DNA of 64,000 nt from Bacillota bacterium (GTDB lineage Bacteria; Bacillota; Desulfotomaculia; Desulfotomaculales; Desulfohalotomaculaceae). Numbering within the stretch: the stretch's first letter is position 1; each line of letters begins with the position of its first letter. The position numbers were made by a program, and so were the translations under genes. The notes below the pieces were generated by a model. It ran no database searches. It had not been told where the DNA came from and worked only from the letters and a program-made list of their open reading frames with translations. Location of the stretch: contig VENI01000009.1 of the NCBI GenBank assembly GCA_009711615.1, forward strand, positions 248,001 through 312,000, written 5' to 3'. This document shows positions 28,654 to 37,400 of the stretch, piece after piece.

Positions 28654-30240
28654 TTAAGAATTATTCACTTCAAATCTATTAACTAGATCATTTAATTCAT
28701 CTGCTAAACTGTTAAGTGTCTCAGAAGAAGCTGAGACTTCTTCCATTGCAGCTGTTTGTTCCTCTGTGGAGGCAGCTACATTTTGCACCCCTGCCGACAT
28801 TTGTTCAGATGCTGATGCTATGTCTTGAATCTTTGATGCCAACCCTTTAACCGAACTATCAATTTCTATAAATACCTCTCCAAGTTCATCAACTGAAACA
28901 TTGATATTATTAACCACCGCGCCTGCATTATTCATCTCTTCCACTGCTCTATCAGTCTCTATTTGAATACCTTTTATAATATCACTTATCTTCTGAGTTG
29001 ATTGATTAGATTCTTCAGCCAGTTTTCTAACTTCTTCCGCCACTACTGCAAATCCCTTGCCAGCTTCCCCTGCTCTAGCTGCCTCTATTGCAGCGTTAAG
29101 TGCTAGTAAGTTTGTCTGTTCAGAAATTTGAGTAATAATATCTATAATCTGCGATATCTGCTTAGACTTTTCATTAAGATTATTTACAATACTTGATACT
29201 TCTGTTGTTACTTCAATGTTTTTCTTAAATTGTTCTTTTACAGTAGTTACCTTGCTTGCACCAGCATTAGCATGCTGCTCTGCTATATTAGAAGCATTTG
29301 TCATCTCTTGAATGTTACTGCTAACTTGATCAACGGTTGTGGAAATTTCACTCATAGTAGATGCATTCTCATTGGCAGATGCTGATGTTTGTTGTGAAGT
29401 TGAATTAAGGTTATGAGCTGATTCTGTAACCACATTACTTTTATCTTTTACTTGTGTTATTAGTTCATTCATCTGGATAATCATATCATTGAAAGCATTA
29501 CCTAATTTCCCAATCTCATCCTTAGACCTAACATTTATTTTTTTAGTTAAATCTCCTTCAGCAGCTTTCCTGGCAACCTCTACCATTGAGTTCACGGGTG
29601 TTGTTATATTCCTCGTAATTACAAAAGCTATGATTGCACCTAGAACCACACTGGCAACACCGCCAAAGATTATTACATTCCTTGTCTCTTGTTCTAATTC
29701 TTTGGCATGGTCTAATCGTTCTTCTAAGAGTGTTTGTTCTGTAGCTATGATATTGTTAAGAACAGCTCTCATTTCATCCATAATTGCTTTACCATTGGCA
29801 CCCTTCACCATATTAATAACCTGGTCAAGTGTCGCAATTTCACTGTTTACTTGACGTCGCAAATCTAATAATGGCGTAGCTGAATGGCTTACCCATTGCT
29901 GTTGATGAACCTGTAATATCTCAAGTCGTTCTTGTTGTTCTGGGTTATCCGAAGTTAATTCTTTTATTATTTTATAGTGATGATTAAAATCTGACTTTCC
30001 ATCGTTAAATGGCTCTAAGAAGTCTTCGTTTCCAGTAATAGCAAAACCCCTAATGCCCGTTTCCATACTTATAAGGCTTTGTAAAATCATATCCGCTTCT
30101 CGCATCACTTCATAAGTATGATTATTCAATTCAACAGCATCGGTTTGAAATTCAAAATCTATATATGTATAAGACAGCACACCCAGCAGCAAGATAATTA
30201 CTAAACCAAAACTAAAATATAGTTTTTTACCAATATTCAT
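28654..30240 (-). CDS. Methyl-accepting chemotaxis protein with CHASE3-like sensor
   Basis: A 528-aa chemoreceptor. TM1 (about 8-26), then an extracytoplasmic all-helical CHASE3-type sensor (about 30-180, with [20 protein letters not shown]), TM2 (about 187-208), HAMP (about 210-262), and a cytoplasmic signalling domain with the hairpin tip [20 protein letters not shown]. The ATG at 30240 is chosen because GGAGGCGGG lies before it and the longer TTG frame includes that site. A c-di-GMP-I riboswitch with terminator precedes it, so receptor level is probably set by c-di-GMP. Confidence 0.95.
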   Translation of the reverse strand: MNIGKKLYFSFGLVIILLLGVLSYTYIDFEFQTDAVELNNHTYEVMREADMILQSLISMETGIRGFAITGNEDFLEPFNDGKSDFNHHYKIIKELTSDNPEQQERLEILQVHQQQWVSHSATPLLDLRRQVNSEIATLDQVINMVKGANGKAIMDEMRAVLNNIIATEQTLLEERLDHAKELEQETRNVIIFGGVASVVLGAIIAFVITRNITTPVNSMVEVARKAAEGDLTKKINVRSKDEIGKLGNAFNDMIIQMNELITQVKDKSNVVTESAHNLNSTSQQTSASANENASTMSEISTTVDQVSSNIQEMTNASNIAEQHANAGASKVTTVKEQFKKNIEVTTEVSSIVNNLNEKSKQISQIIDIITQISEQTNLLALNAAIEAARAGEAGKGFAVVAEEVRKLAEESNQSTQKISDIIKGIQIETDRAVEEMNNAGAVVNNINVSVDELGEVFIEIDSSVKGLASKIQDIASASEQMSAGVQNVAASTEEQTAAMEEVSASSETLNSLADELNDLVNRFEVNNS

Positions 30241-30371
30241 TTTTCCCGCCTCCAAAAAATTGTTGCGTTTAAATTATTAAAGCAAAGAATTAACTGTCAA
30301 TTTCTATTTTGGTTAGCAAATAATTCTCCCAACAACACCCCCTGCCAACCTACTTTGATCTTACAAAAAAC

Positions 30372-30394
30372 AAAAAGCAGCGCAGGCTGCATTT
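30372..30394 (-). terminator. Riboswitch-controlled terminator before the chemoreceptor
   Basis: On the minus strand GCAGC-CTGC-GCTGC followed by TTTTTG lies 20 nt after the c-di-GMP aptamer. It is the probable expression platform. Confidence 0.6.
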
Positions 30395-30410
30395 ATAAAT
30401 TAAATCTAAA

Positions 30411-30490
30411 TAGCAACCTGGCAACCATAGCTAATTAGCTTTAGGCCCACGGTTTTGCGTCCTTGCCTTTCAACAAGTTTGCCCTTTATT
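30411..30490 (-). promoter_or_regulatory. Cyclic-di-GMP-I (GEMM) riboswitch
   Basis: On the minus strand the aptamer reads GGGCAAAC, a CUUG-UUGAAAGG-CAAG hairpin with a GAAA loop, GGACGCAAAACC, GGGCCUAAAGC, a second hairpin, then GGUUGCCAGGUUGC. These are the conserved blocks of the GEMM-I aptamer in the right order and spacing. It precedes a terminator and the chemoreceptor gene. Whether c-di-GMP turns the gene on or off is not decided by the sequence alone. Confidence 0.92.
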
Positions 30491-30548
30491 GGTATTAATT
30501 TCATTATTCGACACAATTATCAAAATTCCTCTTGATCCTGATACTAAA

Positions 30549-30592
30549 AACAACAGACCCAGTAGCTTGAAAAAGCTACTGGGTCTGTTGTT
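30549..30592. terminator. Strong terminator after the polysaccharide deacetylase gene
   Basis: A 20-bp perfect stem (AACAACAGACCCAGTAGCTT and its complement) with a short loop, T-run on the minus-strand side. Confidence 0.9.
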
Positions 30593-31822
30593 TTATTTAT
30601 AGGCTGGGATGGATAACAGTTCATTAACAGTTACAAACTCATACCCCTGCACGCGCAGGGTATAAATAAGTTCAGGCAGTACTGAGACAGTGTCGCTTAA
30701 GTCCTGACCGCCTCCAGCAGAGTGGAATAGTATAATGGAACCACCTTTAACATTGGGTAGGGCATTAATTAAGATTTGATTTACGTCGTTGGCTTCTTTC
30801 CAATCCACTGTATCAACTGACCAGTTAATAACTTTATAGTTAAGATCCTTCATATCCTGAAGCATTTCACTGTTAACTGCACCATAAGGTGGCCGGATTA
30901 ATCCCGTACGCTTGCCGGTTATCTGATAGATACTATTCTCAGTATCCAGCACTTCACTTTGTCTGCTTTGTTCTGATATTTTCGCCAGGTTTGGGTGTGA
31001 CCAAGAATGGCTGGCCACCACATGGCCTTCGTTCTGCATCCTGTTTACTATCCAAGGGTATTGGCTTGCTCTTTCACCCATCAAAAAGAATGTTGACGGT
31101 ACACTATATTTTTGCAACACATCCAGAACTTGATCAGTGTACGCACTATCAGGACCATCATCAAAGGTTAGGGCTATCTTGTTAGTATAAGAAGACCCCT
31201 GTCTAAAGAAGGTTCCTTTAAATTCCTCAACATAATTGGGTGGGGCTTGATATACAGGCTGTGGAATTGTCAATTCTTGTCCAACGTACAAGTAATCCCA
31301 ACTATTTAACCCATTAGCTGCAGCTAAAGCATCTATACTTACACCATGCTCTTGAGAGACTTTATACAAACTATCACCATATTTTACCTGGTAAGTATTT
31401 GGTTTTGGTTTTGGTGCAGGTTGGCTGACTTTTTCACTGGGAATAGAAAGCACCTGACCGGGGTAAATTTCATTCCAATTGCTCAAGTTATTCTCTGCTG
31501 CCAGTGCCTCCATGCTTACTCCAAGTTTGTTTGAGATTATATATAAGCTTTCGCCAGACTGCACTTGGTAAGTGTTAGAATTAGAAGGTTCCGGTTTCGG
31601 TTCAGGAATAATTAACACCTGGTTTACAAACAAGTTACTGGGAGTACGCAGGTACTTGTTATTAGCCAATATTTCTTCTACTGTCACCCCATACTGCTTG
31701 CCAACTAAATAAAGAGTTTCACCGCTTTTCACTCGGTGAACTTGATCTGCATAGGCAACATTAACCTGTATTAGCGTGGAAACAAGCAAAACTAACAGTA
31801 CTAGTTTTACAGATTTTCTCAC
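30593..31822 (-). CDS. Secreted LysM polysaccharide deacetylase
   Basis: A 409-aa exported enzyme. A signal peptide (VKLVLLVLLVSTLIQVNVAYA) is followed by three LysM repeats, about 27-72, 82-127 and 141-187, each of the form Y.V..GE.L..... They bind peptidoglycan. The NodB-type deacetylase domain (about 208-400) has ALTFDDGPDS (catalytic Asp), SHSWSHPNL (metal-binding HxxxH) and IRPPYGAVN. The likely action is removal of acetyl groups from cell-wall or cortex glycans. It stands alone with a strong terminator. Confidence 0.95.
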   Translation of the reverse strand: MRKSVKLVLLVLLVSTLIQVNVAYADQVHRVKSGETLYLVGKQYGVTVEEILANNKYLRTPSNLFVNQVLIIPEPKPEPSNSNTYQVQSGESLYIISNKLGVSMEALAAENNLSNWNEIYPGQVLSIPSEKVSQPAPKPKPNTYQVKYGDSLYKVSQEHGVSIDALAAANGLNSWDYLYVGQELTIPQPVYQAPPNYVEEFKGTFFRQGSSYTNKIALTFDDGPDSAYTDQVLDVLQKYSVPSTFFLMGERASQYPWIVNRMQNEGHVVASHSWSHPNLAKISEQSRQSEVLDTENSIYQITGKRTGLIRPPYGAVNSEMLQDMKDLNYKVINWSVDTVDWKEANDVNQILINALPNVKGGSIILFHSAGGGQDLSDTVSVLPELIYTLRVQGYEFVTVNELLSIPAYK

Positions 31823-31935
31823 ATTTGACCCTCCTTTCTAATATCTTAAATTAATTTGTATTCCAACGACTATTTTCGAGCAAAACCTACATAATGCCTT
31901 TATGTAAGTAATGGGATGATTGGTATAAAAAACAA

Positions 31936-31955
31936 AACCGGGCAGATGCCCGGTT
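31936..31955 (-). terminator. Terminator after DUF2512 gene
   Basis: AACCGGGCA/TGCCCGGTT stem followed by TTGTTTTTTAT on the minus strand. Confidence 0.85.
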
Positions 31956-31969
31956 AAATCATTCATTTA

Positions 31970-32335
31970 TTAAACTCTGTCCCTTTCCTGCAACATACCG
32001 TTTCGTTCAAGATAATTGCGAAATACAAAGCCACCTACAGCTAAAACAAAAAAGAACACCAAACCAGCAGTGGTATTAACTTGAACCGCCGGAATTTGTA
32101 ATGATACTAACGACAAAATACTGGTACCAATGATACCATCCACAATAGAAGCAGAAATGTTCCCAATATAACGGTACAATATCAGGTCACTTACCAGGAA
32201 AGTAATTATTGTGGTGGCAGTGCCAATAACCAAAGACCAATACCAGTTACTGCCCGGCATAAAACTAAAAGCCAGCAATGCCGTGGCCACTGCTAGTATA
32301 AACTTACCTATTAACACAGCATATGTGTTGTCCAT
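31970..32335 (-). CDS. DUF2512 (YndM-like) membrane protein
   Basis: A 121-aa integral membrane protein with four helices (about 7-27, 32-53, 60-80, 86-106). The pattern FLVSDLILYRYIGNISASIVDG matches the DUF2512/YndM family of spore-forming Firmicutes, whose function is unknown. It is monocistronic with its own terminator. Confidence 0.8.
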   Translation of the reverse strand: MDNTYAVLIGKFILAVATALLAFSFMPGSNWYWSLVIGTATTIITFLVSDLILYRYIGNISASIVDGIIGTSILSLVSLQIPAVQVNTTAGLVFFFVLAVGGFVFRNYLERNGMLQERDRV

Positions 32336-32416
32336 ATAAACACCCTCTTCTTAGTATTATTCATTATACTTTCCCCAGTAGGAGGATTATTATAAATACC
32401 CTTTTTAGATAAAAAT

Positions 32417-32444
32417 AAACCCACTTAAAATACGAAGTGGGTTT
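32417..32444 (-). terminator. Terminator after the Cys-rich ORF
   Basis: AAACCCACTT/AAGTGGGTTT stem with T-run on the minus strand. Confidence 0.85.
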
Positions 32445-32619
32445 AAGGTTTCTTCTCTTGGTAGCAAACACATTTGTTTCCGGTGGTTCTTAACACAACA
32501 GCTGATGGAATCCCTCCAGTCTTAAAGCCGTATGCTTTACACCCCCGGGGATATTTTTTATTCCATGTCACATAAAAATACCTGCACTTCTGACAGTAGA
32601 TACGCTCATTCTTGGACAT
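32443..32619 (-). CDS. Small Cys-rich, probably zinc-binding protein
   Basis: 58 residues from the ATG at 32619, which has GGGGG 7 nt before it. The cysteine pattern is CQKC near residues 9-12, C near 26, then CVC near 51-53. Similar short proteins in Clostridia are often labelled uracil-DNA glycosylase in databases, apparently by error, since no glycosylase fold fits in this length. The likely property is metal binding; the role is unknown. Confidence 0.6.
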   Translation of the reverse strand: MSKNERIYCQKCRYFYVTWNKKYPRGCKAYGFKTGGIPSAVVLRTTGNKCVCYQEKKP

Positions 32620-32708
32620 ACTAAACCCCCATTCCCACCCATTAATATAATAAATCTTCTTCACAGTTGCAAGGTAAAATAGATGTTATAACGAAAACAT
32701 TCACAGAG

Positions 32709-32717
32709 TTATCCACA
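32709..32717 (+). promoter_or_regulatory. Single perfect DnaA box
   Basis: TTATCCACA in the divergent spacer between the small Cys-rich gene and the DUF3298-type gene. A single site can occur by chance. Confidence 0.3.
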
Positions 32718-32843
32718 CTTTATTAACAGCTTGTGCAAAAGTAGCTAAAATTTAAATTATACATAATAAATTGGGACCCATTTACCCTATAACCATATTA
32801 TATATAGTAATATTTAACTAAATAATATAATGGGGGTAGGGGT

Positions 32844-33530
32844 ATGAAAAAATTTCTTTCGGTATGCCTACTAATGCTAATAATTCTTTTTAGTGTTAGC
32901 TGCGAGGCAAAACCTGAACAAATCACGGTAACAGGAAAGATAATCCAAGCATCAGGTGTAAGCGTGGATGTAGATTTTAATATTCCTGTAATATCTGGAA
33001 TGAAAGATAAGAACTTGCAAGATAAACTTAACGCCCAATTTATGCGAAAAGCAGAAAACCTAGAACAGGAAATTGAAGCTGCTGCCCAAGAATATTGGGA
33101 GGAAACTAAAATAGATCAACAAGAACAGCCTCGGTTCGGTGCTGTTATAGATTACAACACTGCATATAACAACAAAGGACTGTTAAGCATCAATGTGAAA
33201 TATTATAGATATACGGGAGGTGCCCACGGAAGCACCATTATGGAAACATTAAACTTGGATGTTGAAAATGGAAAGATACTGCAAATAAATGACTTCTTTA
33301 AACCAGGGGAAAATGCACAAGAAATTGCATTGCAAGAAATTCACAACCAAATAGACAAAAATGAAGATATGTACTTTCATGACGTGGTAGAAGTACTAGA
33401 TTCACTACCAGAAGACCAACCATTTTATATTAACGGCGAGCACATTGTAGTTTATTTTCAACAGTATGAGATTGCCCCATATGCAGTTGGTATACCGGAG
33501 TTTAAAGTGCCAGTTACAGCAATGCCTTAA
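32844..33530 (+). CDS. DUF4163/DUF3298-domain lipoprotein
   Basis: A 228-aa exported protein. A lipobox-like end to the signal peptide (LFSVSCEAKP, Cys about 20) suggests a lipoprotein. The N-terminal half fits DUF4163 (ITVTGKII...DVDFNIPVISG). The C-terminal half fits DUF3298 with YRYTGGAHGSTIMETLNLD, LQINDFFKPG and VVYFQQYEIAPYAVGIPEF. The pair occurs in RsiV-type sensors and in free wall-associated proteins; here there is no sigma factor beside it. The binding target is unknown. Confidence 0.85.
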   Translation: MKKFLSVCLLMLIILFSVSCEAKPEQITVTGKIIQASGVSVDVDFNIPVISGMKDKNLQDKLNAQFMRKAENLEQEIEAAAQEYWEETKIDQQEQPRFGAVIDYNTAYNNKGLLSINVKYYRYTGGAHGSTIMETLNLDVENGKILQINDFFKPGENAQEIALQEIHNQIDKNEDMYFHDVVEVLDSLPEDQPFYINGEHIVVYFQQYEIAPYAVGIPEFKVPVTAMP

Positions 33531-33629
33531 CTTAAATAATATAAATAACTAGTTTTTTTATATAACTACTGACGTCATTGTAGGAATTTTGTTATAATGA
33601 TATAAAATTTCTACAGGAGGTCACTACTC

Positions 33630-33836
33630 ATGGAACGTTATAATTTATGGACTCACTACCCTGATCCAGTGAATATGAAAAAAGACAAAATCATCTCCAA
33701 ACAGATACAGTATCGATCTGTACCCCGTATTGGTGAAAAAGTGGTTCTTCAAAGCGAAGTATTTGCTGTAACTGATATTATTCACGAGATCGATGAAAAT
33801 AGAATAATCATAAAACTGGAGTTTACAAATTGGTAA
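33630..33836 (+). CDS. Small hypothetical protein
   Basis: A 68-aa ORF with an AGGAGG Shine-Dalgarno 10 nt upstream and its own terminator. The C-terminal half looks like a small beta barrel (RIGEKVVLQSEVFAVTDIIHEIDENRIIIKLEF). No known family is recognised. Confidence 0.6.
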   Translation: MERYNLWTHYPDPVNMKKDKIISKQIQYRSVPRIGEKVVLQSEVFAVTDIIHEIDENRIIIKLEFTNW

Positions 33837-33841
33837 AGAAC

Positions 33842-33878
33842 AAAGGCACCAACTGCCCGGATAGCCGTTGGTGCTTTT
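33842..33878 (+). terminator. Terminator
   Basis: GGCACCAAC...GTTGGTGC stem followed by TTTT after the 68-aa ORF. Confidence 0.8.
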
Positions 33879-33951
33879 ACTTATTTTGCAAGCTTAATCA
33901 TGAATTAGAAATTGATTTAACAGCAAATTAGATAACATGGAGGGAAAAGGT

Positions 33952-34446
33952 TTGAAAACTGCCATAATCTTTGCATCAACCCATGGTACCACAGAAAAAT
34001 TATCACAATTGCTTAGTGAGCAACTTACTGGAGAAGTTCAACTAGTAAACTTAAAGAAAAAAACAAAGGTAATTCTTGATGAATTTGATGCTATAATAAT
34101 TGGCGGTTCAATTCATGCTGGAGGCATGCAACAAAAAGTAAAACAGTTTATTGAAAAAAATAAAGAAGTTTTACTCGCCAAAAAAATAGGTCTTTTTCTT
34201 TGCTGCATGTTTGACGGCGAACAAGCACAAAAGCAATTTGAAACAGCATACCCCAAAGAACTTAGATGTGCATCTATTTCCAATGGTCTATTTGGTGGAG
34301 AATTCATCTTTAAAAAAATGAATTTTGTAGAAAAGTTAATAGTAAAAAAAGTCAGCGGGGTAACCAGTGACGTTTCCAAGATTGATATTAAAGCAATTGA
34401 AAAGTTTGCCAGTGATTTCAATCATTCTAACCGATGGTCTTCTTGA
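33952..34446 (+). CDS. Flavodoxin-domain protein (HemG-like)
   Basis: A 164-aa protein with a flavodoxin fold. The phosphate-binding loop is FASTHGTTEKLS near the N-terminus. The second loop is DAIIIGGSIHAGGMQ, which is typical of the flavodoxin_5 / HemG-like group. The TTG at 33952 is chosen because GGAGGG is 7 nt before it; the ATG at 33937 overlaps that site. It probably carries FMN and acts in electron transfer; a protoporphyrinogen oxidase role cannot be claimed, since no heme genes are near. It overlaps the convergent gene by 25 nt. Confidence 0.8.
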   Translation: MKTAIIFASTHGTTEKLSQLLSEQLTGEVQLVNLKKKTKVILDEFDAIIIGGSIHAGGMQQKVKQFIEKNKEVLLAKKIGLFLCCMFDGEQAQKQFETAYPKELRCASISNGLFGGEFIFKKMNFVEKLIVKKVSGVTSDVSKIDIKAIEKFASDFNHSNRWSS

Positions 34447-34721
34447 GTGTAACTAATATTTTCTAATTTTCCAAGCCACTCTTCCCTGTATATAATTACA
34501 TTGGGTTGTTCTTTATCTTCACCTTCACGCACATCAATAAGACCCTGTGATTCAAGCAGTTCCATTGCATCTCTAACTTCGAATTCAGAGTATCCTAACT
34601 CCCTACCCATGTTCCGGGCCGGGTATATTAACATTCCATCGGGGTTGGATTTTTCTGAAATAAATATTAAAACATTGCGAGATATTTCATCAAGCTTAGC
34701 TAACATAGCAGATTTAAGCAT
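34422..34721 (-). CDS. Winged-helix DNA-binding protein
   Basis: A 99-aa protein from the ATG at 34721, with GGAGG 9 nt upstream. The pattern ISRNVLIFISEK...YPARNMGRELGYSEFEVRDAM...LLESQGLIDVREG is a typical winged helix, resembling the N-terminal domain of replication or GntR-like regulators. No effector domain is present. The last 25 nt overlap the convergent flavodoxin gene. Confidence 0.65.
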   Translation of the reverse strand: MLKSAMLAKLDEISRNVLIFISEKSNPDGMLIYPARNMGRELGYSEFEVRDAMELLESQGLIDVREGEDKEQPNVIIYREEWLGKLENISYTQEDHRLE

Positions 34722-34863
34722 TAATACCACCTCCAGTTATTATTATTGCCAGATTATATGGTAAATCATAATTGGAAAAATTAATAAATAAGTATCTAGT
34801 TGACATAAGGGTGAAACTTTGTTATTATTTTATTTGCGCTAAGCGCAATAAACTATAAAACTT

Positions 34864-34940
<77 letters not shown>

Positions 34941-34951
34941 GCTAAAAGCTA

Positions 34952-34979
34952 GACACCGCAAGCATTTGCGGTGTCTTTT
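34952..34979 (+). terminator. Terminator of tRNA-Arg
   Basis: GACACCGCAA/TTGCGGTGTC perfect stem followed by TTTT. Confidence 0.9.
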
Positions 34980-35505
34980 ACTTTCTAGCCAAACTAGCGA
35001 AATCAGCGAAATGGGGACAATCTAGGGACACCTTTGACAAAATGACACCTATAGAAACCACACCTCCGATTCAGAATATCACGATACAGGCTTGATTGTG
35101 CTATTTTTGAAAACGACATAAAACTTGATGTTGAGTGTGTAATGACCGAGTCTCTCATTCCTCACTACAAAAAGCGAACGACAGGAAAGGAACAAGATGC
35201 TTGAATAAAAATTGGTGGAATGTAATACGATTTACAGGCAGCCAAATAAATAAAAACGCCAACCGCTGTGTCGAAAGATTAGAATTAATATAACTTATAA
35301 TAATTAAGGGTGTCCAGGTGCAATGGGCGCCCTTTTATTATTGCTATATGTACGTTTGTGTTTTGGTGAATATATGAGGCTGACCAGCCCAACTGCCTCG
35401 GTCTGGGGTCAGAGCTACCTGCTATATTACATTCTCACGATACCTTAAGCCCGTGCTAAAAAACAGCACCGGCTTTTTCTTTAACTGCTATATTTTCGCT
35501 TGGAA
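34980..35505. other. Gene-free stretch with relics
   Basis: No intact gene is seen. On the plus strand around 35075-35210 a broken frame reads RYRLDCAIFENDIKLDVEC. It resembles the C-terminal nuclease-like domain of some superfamily I helicases (VDFAI...IECDG), then stops. Two hairpins follow. One is at about 35307-35337 (AAGGGTGTCC/GGGCGCCCTT with T4). The other is at 35449-35479 (AGCCCGTGCT/AGCACCGGCT with T5) and looks like a terminator without a gene. Confidence 0.4.
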
Positions 35506-35580
35506 GCCAGAGTGCCTTATCGGCACACTGGCAAAAACCTCAACCCCACTCCCCCCGACCCCAATCATAGGGCGCGGGAA
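35506..35580 (+). repeat. Dispersed hairpin repeat, copy 1
   Basis: Begins with a long hairpin GCCAGAGTGCC...GGCACACTGGC (11-bp arms, one A-A mismatch). C-rich single-stranded sequence follows, ending ATCATAGGGCGCGGG. A second copy with the same order of elements is at 36556. It lies upstream of the six-helix membrane protein. Confidence 0.65.
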
Positions 35581-35772
35581 CGTTCAATAAAAGTAGCCCC
35601 TCCCGCTCTTTCCATTATACCCGACACCTCTTCGCCACCCGTCAACTGCGCGGATGCACTTCATTATTTAGATGCTTTCAATTGTAGTGTGACTTATACT
35701 ATAAAGGAAAATAAATTACCTTTATTAAAGCACCCCAGGTTTTTATTGCACACTAGATAGTAAATGAACAGG

Positions 35773-36438
35773 CTAGTTAGCCTCGTTATTTGGGGGCTTT
35801 CTTTCAAATATAATGAGTAATAACAAAACAAAGATTTTGCCATCGATAGGTGTAAAGCCTTCTAGGTTTCCTAAAGAAGAGAGTAAACTTAAAAAAAATA
35901 CAATTAAAGCTGTCCAAATATCACGTACAGATGCTCTGCCTTCATCATTTTTGAACAGAAAAGATCTAATAAATATTAGAATTGCAGTTGGAGTACATAT
36001 TGTTAATATATAATTATACGAACAATTGGGATTGATCCAAAAAGGCAATGACAGCAATACAACTAGAATTATAATTAATATATTGTATAGCCAATATGTA
36101 GTATCTGGTTTTGTTTCCCCTTGCTTTATTGAGAAGATAACTTTTTTCAGAGATGAAATTCTTGTTGTTAGCCAATATGCGGTATTTTTTCTGTATATTA
36201 AAATTAATGACTCTAATACGATAAACAATATAAAAAAAGTAAGTAATAATGTTTCATTAGGTAGATAAAAATAAATTACTAAAGCATAAAGAAAGATAAA
36301 TATTCCATGTAACATTGCAATGTCTGCATATTCTCTCTTAAGGCCATCCTTATTGTATGTTTTATATAAAAAACCAACAATCATTGTTAAGAGCCCAATA
36401 ATAGATACTCCAAAAATAAAAACTTTAATTTTCTCCAT
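35773..36438 (-). CDS. Hypothetical multi-pass membrane protein
   Basis: A 221-aa protein with about seven hydrophobic segments (near 6-26, 42-60, 63-82, 116-134, 143-160, 175-192, 200-214). A basic loop (RKNTAYWLTTRISSLKKV) lies around 83-103. GAGGTGACC precedes the ATG. No family is recognised. It is flanked on both sides by copies of a dispersed hairpin repeat, in the accessory stretch after tRNA-Arg, and its AT-rich codon use differs from the core genes. Confidence 0.6.
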   Translation of the reverse strand: MEKIKVFIFGVSIIGLLTMIVGFLYKTYNKDGLKREYADIAMLHGIFIFLYALVIYFYLPNETLLLTFFILFIVLESLILIYRKNTAYWLTTRISSLKKVIFSIKQGETKPDTTYWLYNILIIILVVLLSLPFWINPNCSYNYILTICTPTAILIFIRSFLFKNDEGRASVRDIWTALIVFFLSLLSSLGNLEGFTPIDGKIFVLLLLIIFERKPPNNEAN

Positions 36439-36555
36439 AAGGTCACCTCAAAGCTAACTATATTGAATTGCTTCTAACTTATACCAACGAACTCCTTTGC
36501 AAACTTATAATTTTTGTTTGCACCCTCTGGAATATATGAAATATGCCTTACCTTG

Positions 36556-36620
36556 GCCAGAGTGCCCCGGCACACTGGCCAAAACCCCCTAATCCCTCGA
36601 CCCAATCATGGGGCCCGGGG
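36556..36620 (+). repeat. Dispersed hairpin repeat, copy 2
   Basis: GCCAGAGTGCC..GGCACACTGGC hairpin, then AAAACCCC, CGACCCAATCATGGGGC and CGGGGG. It matches the copy at 35506 over about 65-75 nt with small indels. Confidence 0.65.
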
Positions 36621-36726
36621 GACTTTTACATTTGCACTTATCGAAGCATCCTCCCTCTCAACCTCTTCATTACACCTAAAGCATTTGTTTGCATGGTTGA
36701 AGTAGTTTAAGTTAGCAACAAATCAG

Positions 36727-36786
36727 CGGTACCAAGAACAGAAGTTAAGTTAGGGCAACCATGCCCTAGACTTGTTCTGTGCCGGT
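36727..36786. other. Extended imperfect hairpin of about 60 nt
   Basis: Nested inverted repeats CGGTAC..AGAACA..AAGT.TAGGGCA-ACCA-TGCCCTA.ACT.TGTTCT.GTGCCG. No coding frame spans it. The minus strand contains TTGGTACCGCT, similar to a T-box core, but no tRNA synthetase or amino-acid gene is downstream on that strand. It may be a decayed regulatory RNA or a small mobile element end. Confidence 0.4.
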
Positions 36787-36931
36787 CATTACTGGCAGTC
36801 CCCCCGCATAACAGTACTTATTAGTTTACATTCAAATACAAAAATATTGGAAACAATATACAGGAGTTTCATAGCTGTCATATAATAAATATATATTAAA
36901 CTTTTGTAAGGAGGTGTCTTAAATAGACTGG

Positions 36932-37096
36932 TTGTTAATAATAATGGCAGCTTTGCTTGGAAGCGCAATGCTACTTCTTGATTCATACAATCACTTACCG
37001 CGAGTATTAAAAAAGAAAAAGTATGTTATCTTTTCGATCATTGTTGGTGTTATAACTTTTGCAATACATGATCTAATTAGTATTATTAATGCTTAG
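36932..37096 (+). CDS. Small two-helix membrane protein
   Basis: About 50-54 residues, starting at the TTG at 36932 or the ATG at 36944. AGGAGG is at 36910-36915, a little far from either. Two hydrophobic segments, LLIIMAALLGSAMLLLDS and YVIFSIIVGVITFAIHDLIS, are separated by a basic loop RVLKKKKY. It overlaps the next small gene. No family is recognised. Confidence 0.5.
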   Translation: MLIIMAALLGSAMLLLDSYNHLPRVLKKKKYVIFSIIVGVITFAIHDLISIINA

Positions 37097-37121
37097 GAAA
37101 TGTTATAGGAAGATGATTACT

Positions 37122-37328
37122 GTGAACCTTACAACAGCAACATTAGTGGCCCAGGCCTTTAACCTTATTATATTTCTTTTATTAATTACCGCCATTGGCT
37201 ATGTGGTTTATTCTGTTGTAAATAAAATACCAAAAAGAATAGAAGAAAACACAAAAATAAATCAAGAATTGATCAGAAAGCTTGACTATATAATTGAACA
37301 GTTAGAAGAACAGAAAAAAGCTAATTAA
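37122..37328 (+). CDS. Small membrane protein with coiled-coil tail
   Basis: About 68 residues from a GTG at 37122 (AGGAAG upstream); the ATG at 37113 is an alternative. One transmembrane helix (AFNLIIFLLLITAIGYVVYSVV) is followed by a charged amphipathic tail (NKIPKRIEENTKINQELIRKL) that should form a coiled coil. This architecture is common in small phage-like or sporulation-associated peptides. Function unknown. Confidence 0.55.
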   Translation: MNLTTATLVAQAFNLIIFLLLITAIGYVVYSVVNKIPKRIEENTKINQELIRKLDYIIEQLEEQKKAN

Positions 37329-37400
37329 ATGTTACTGGCTTAATATAATCAACGCCAGTGTAGCGGTACTTCTGAAAGCACTGGCAATTGCTCAGTAAAG

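Noticed and set aside
34985-35056. Minus-strand frame ending at the tRNA-Arg terminator, resembling the C-terminal tail of a phage integrase
   Set aside because: Fewer than 25 residues, no recognisable catalytic motif, and no repeat of the tRNA 3-prime end was found; kept only as a hint in the island finding.
35500-35760. 86-residue plus-strand ORF over the first hairpin repeat
   Set aside because: It reads through the repeat hairpin and C-rich tract and shows no protein-like pattern or start signal.
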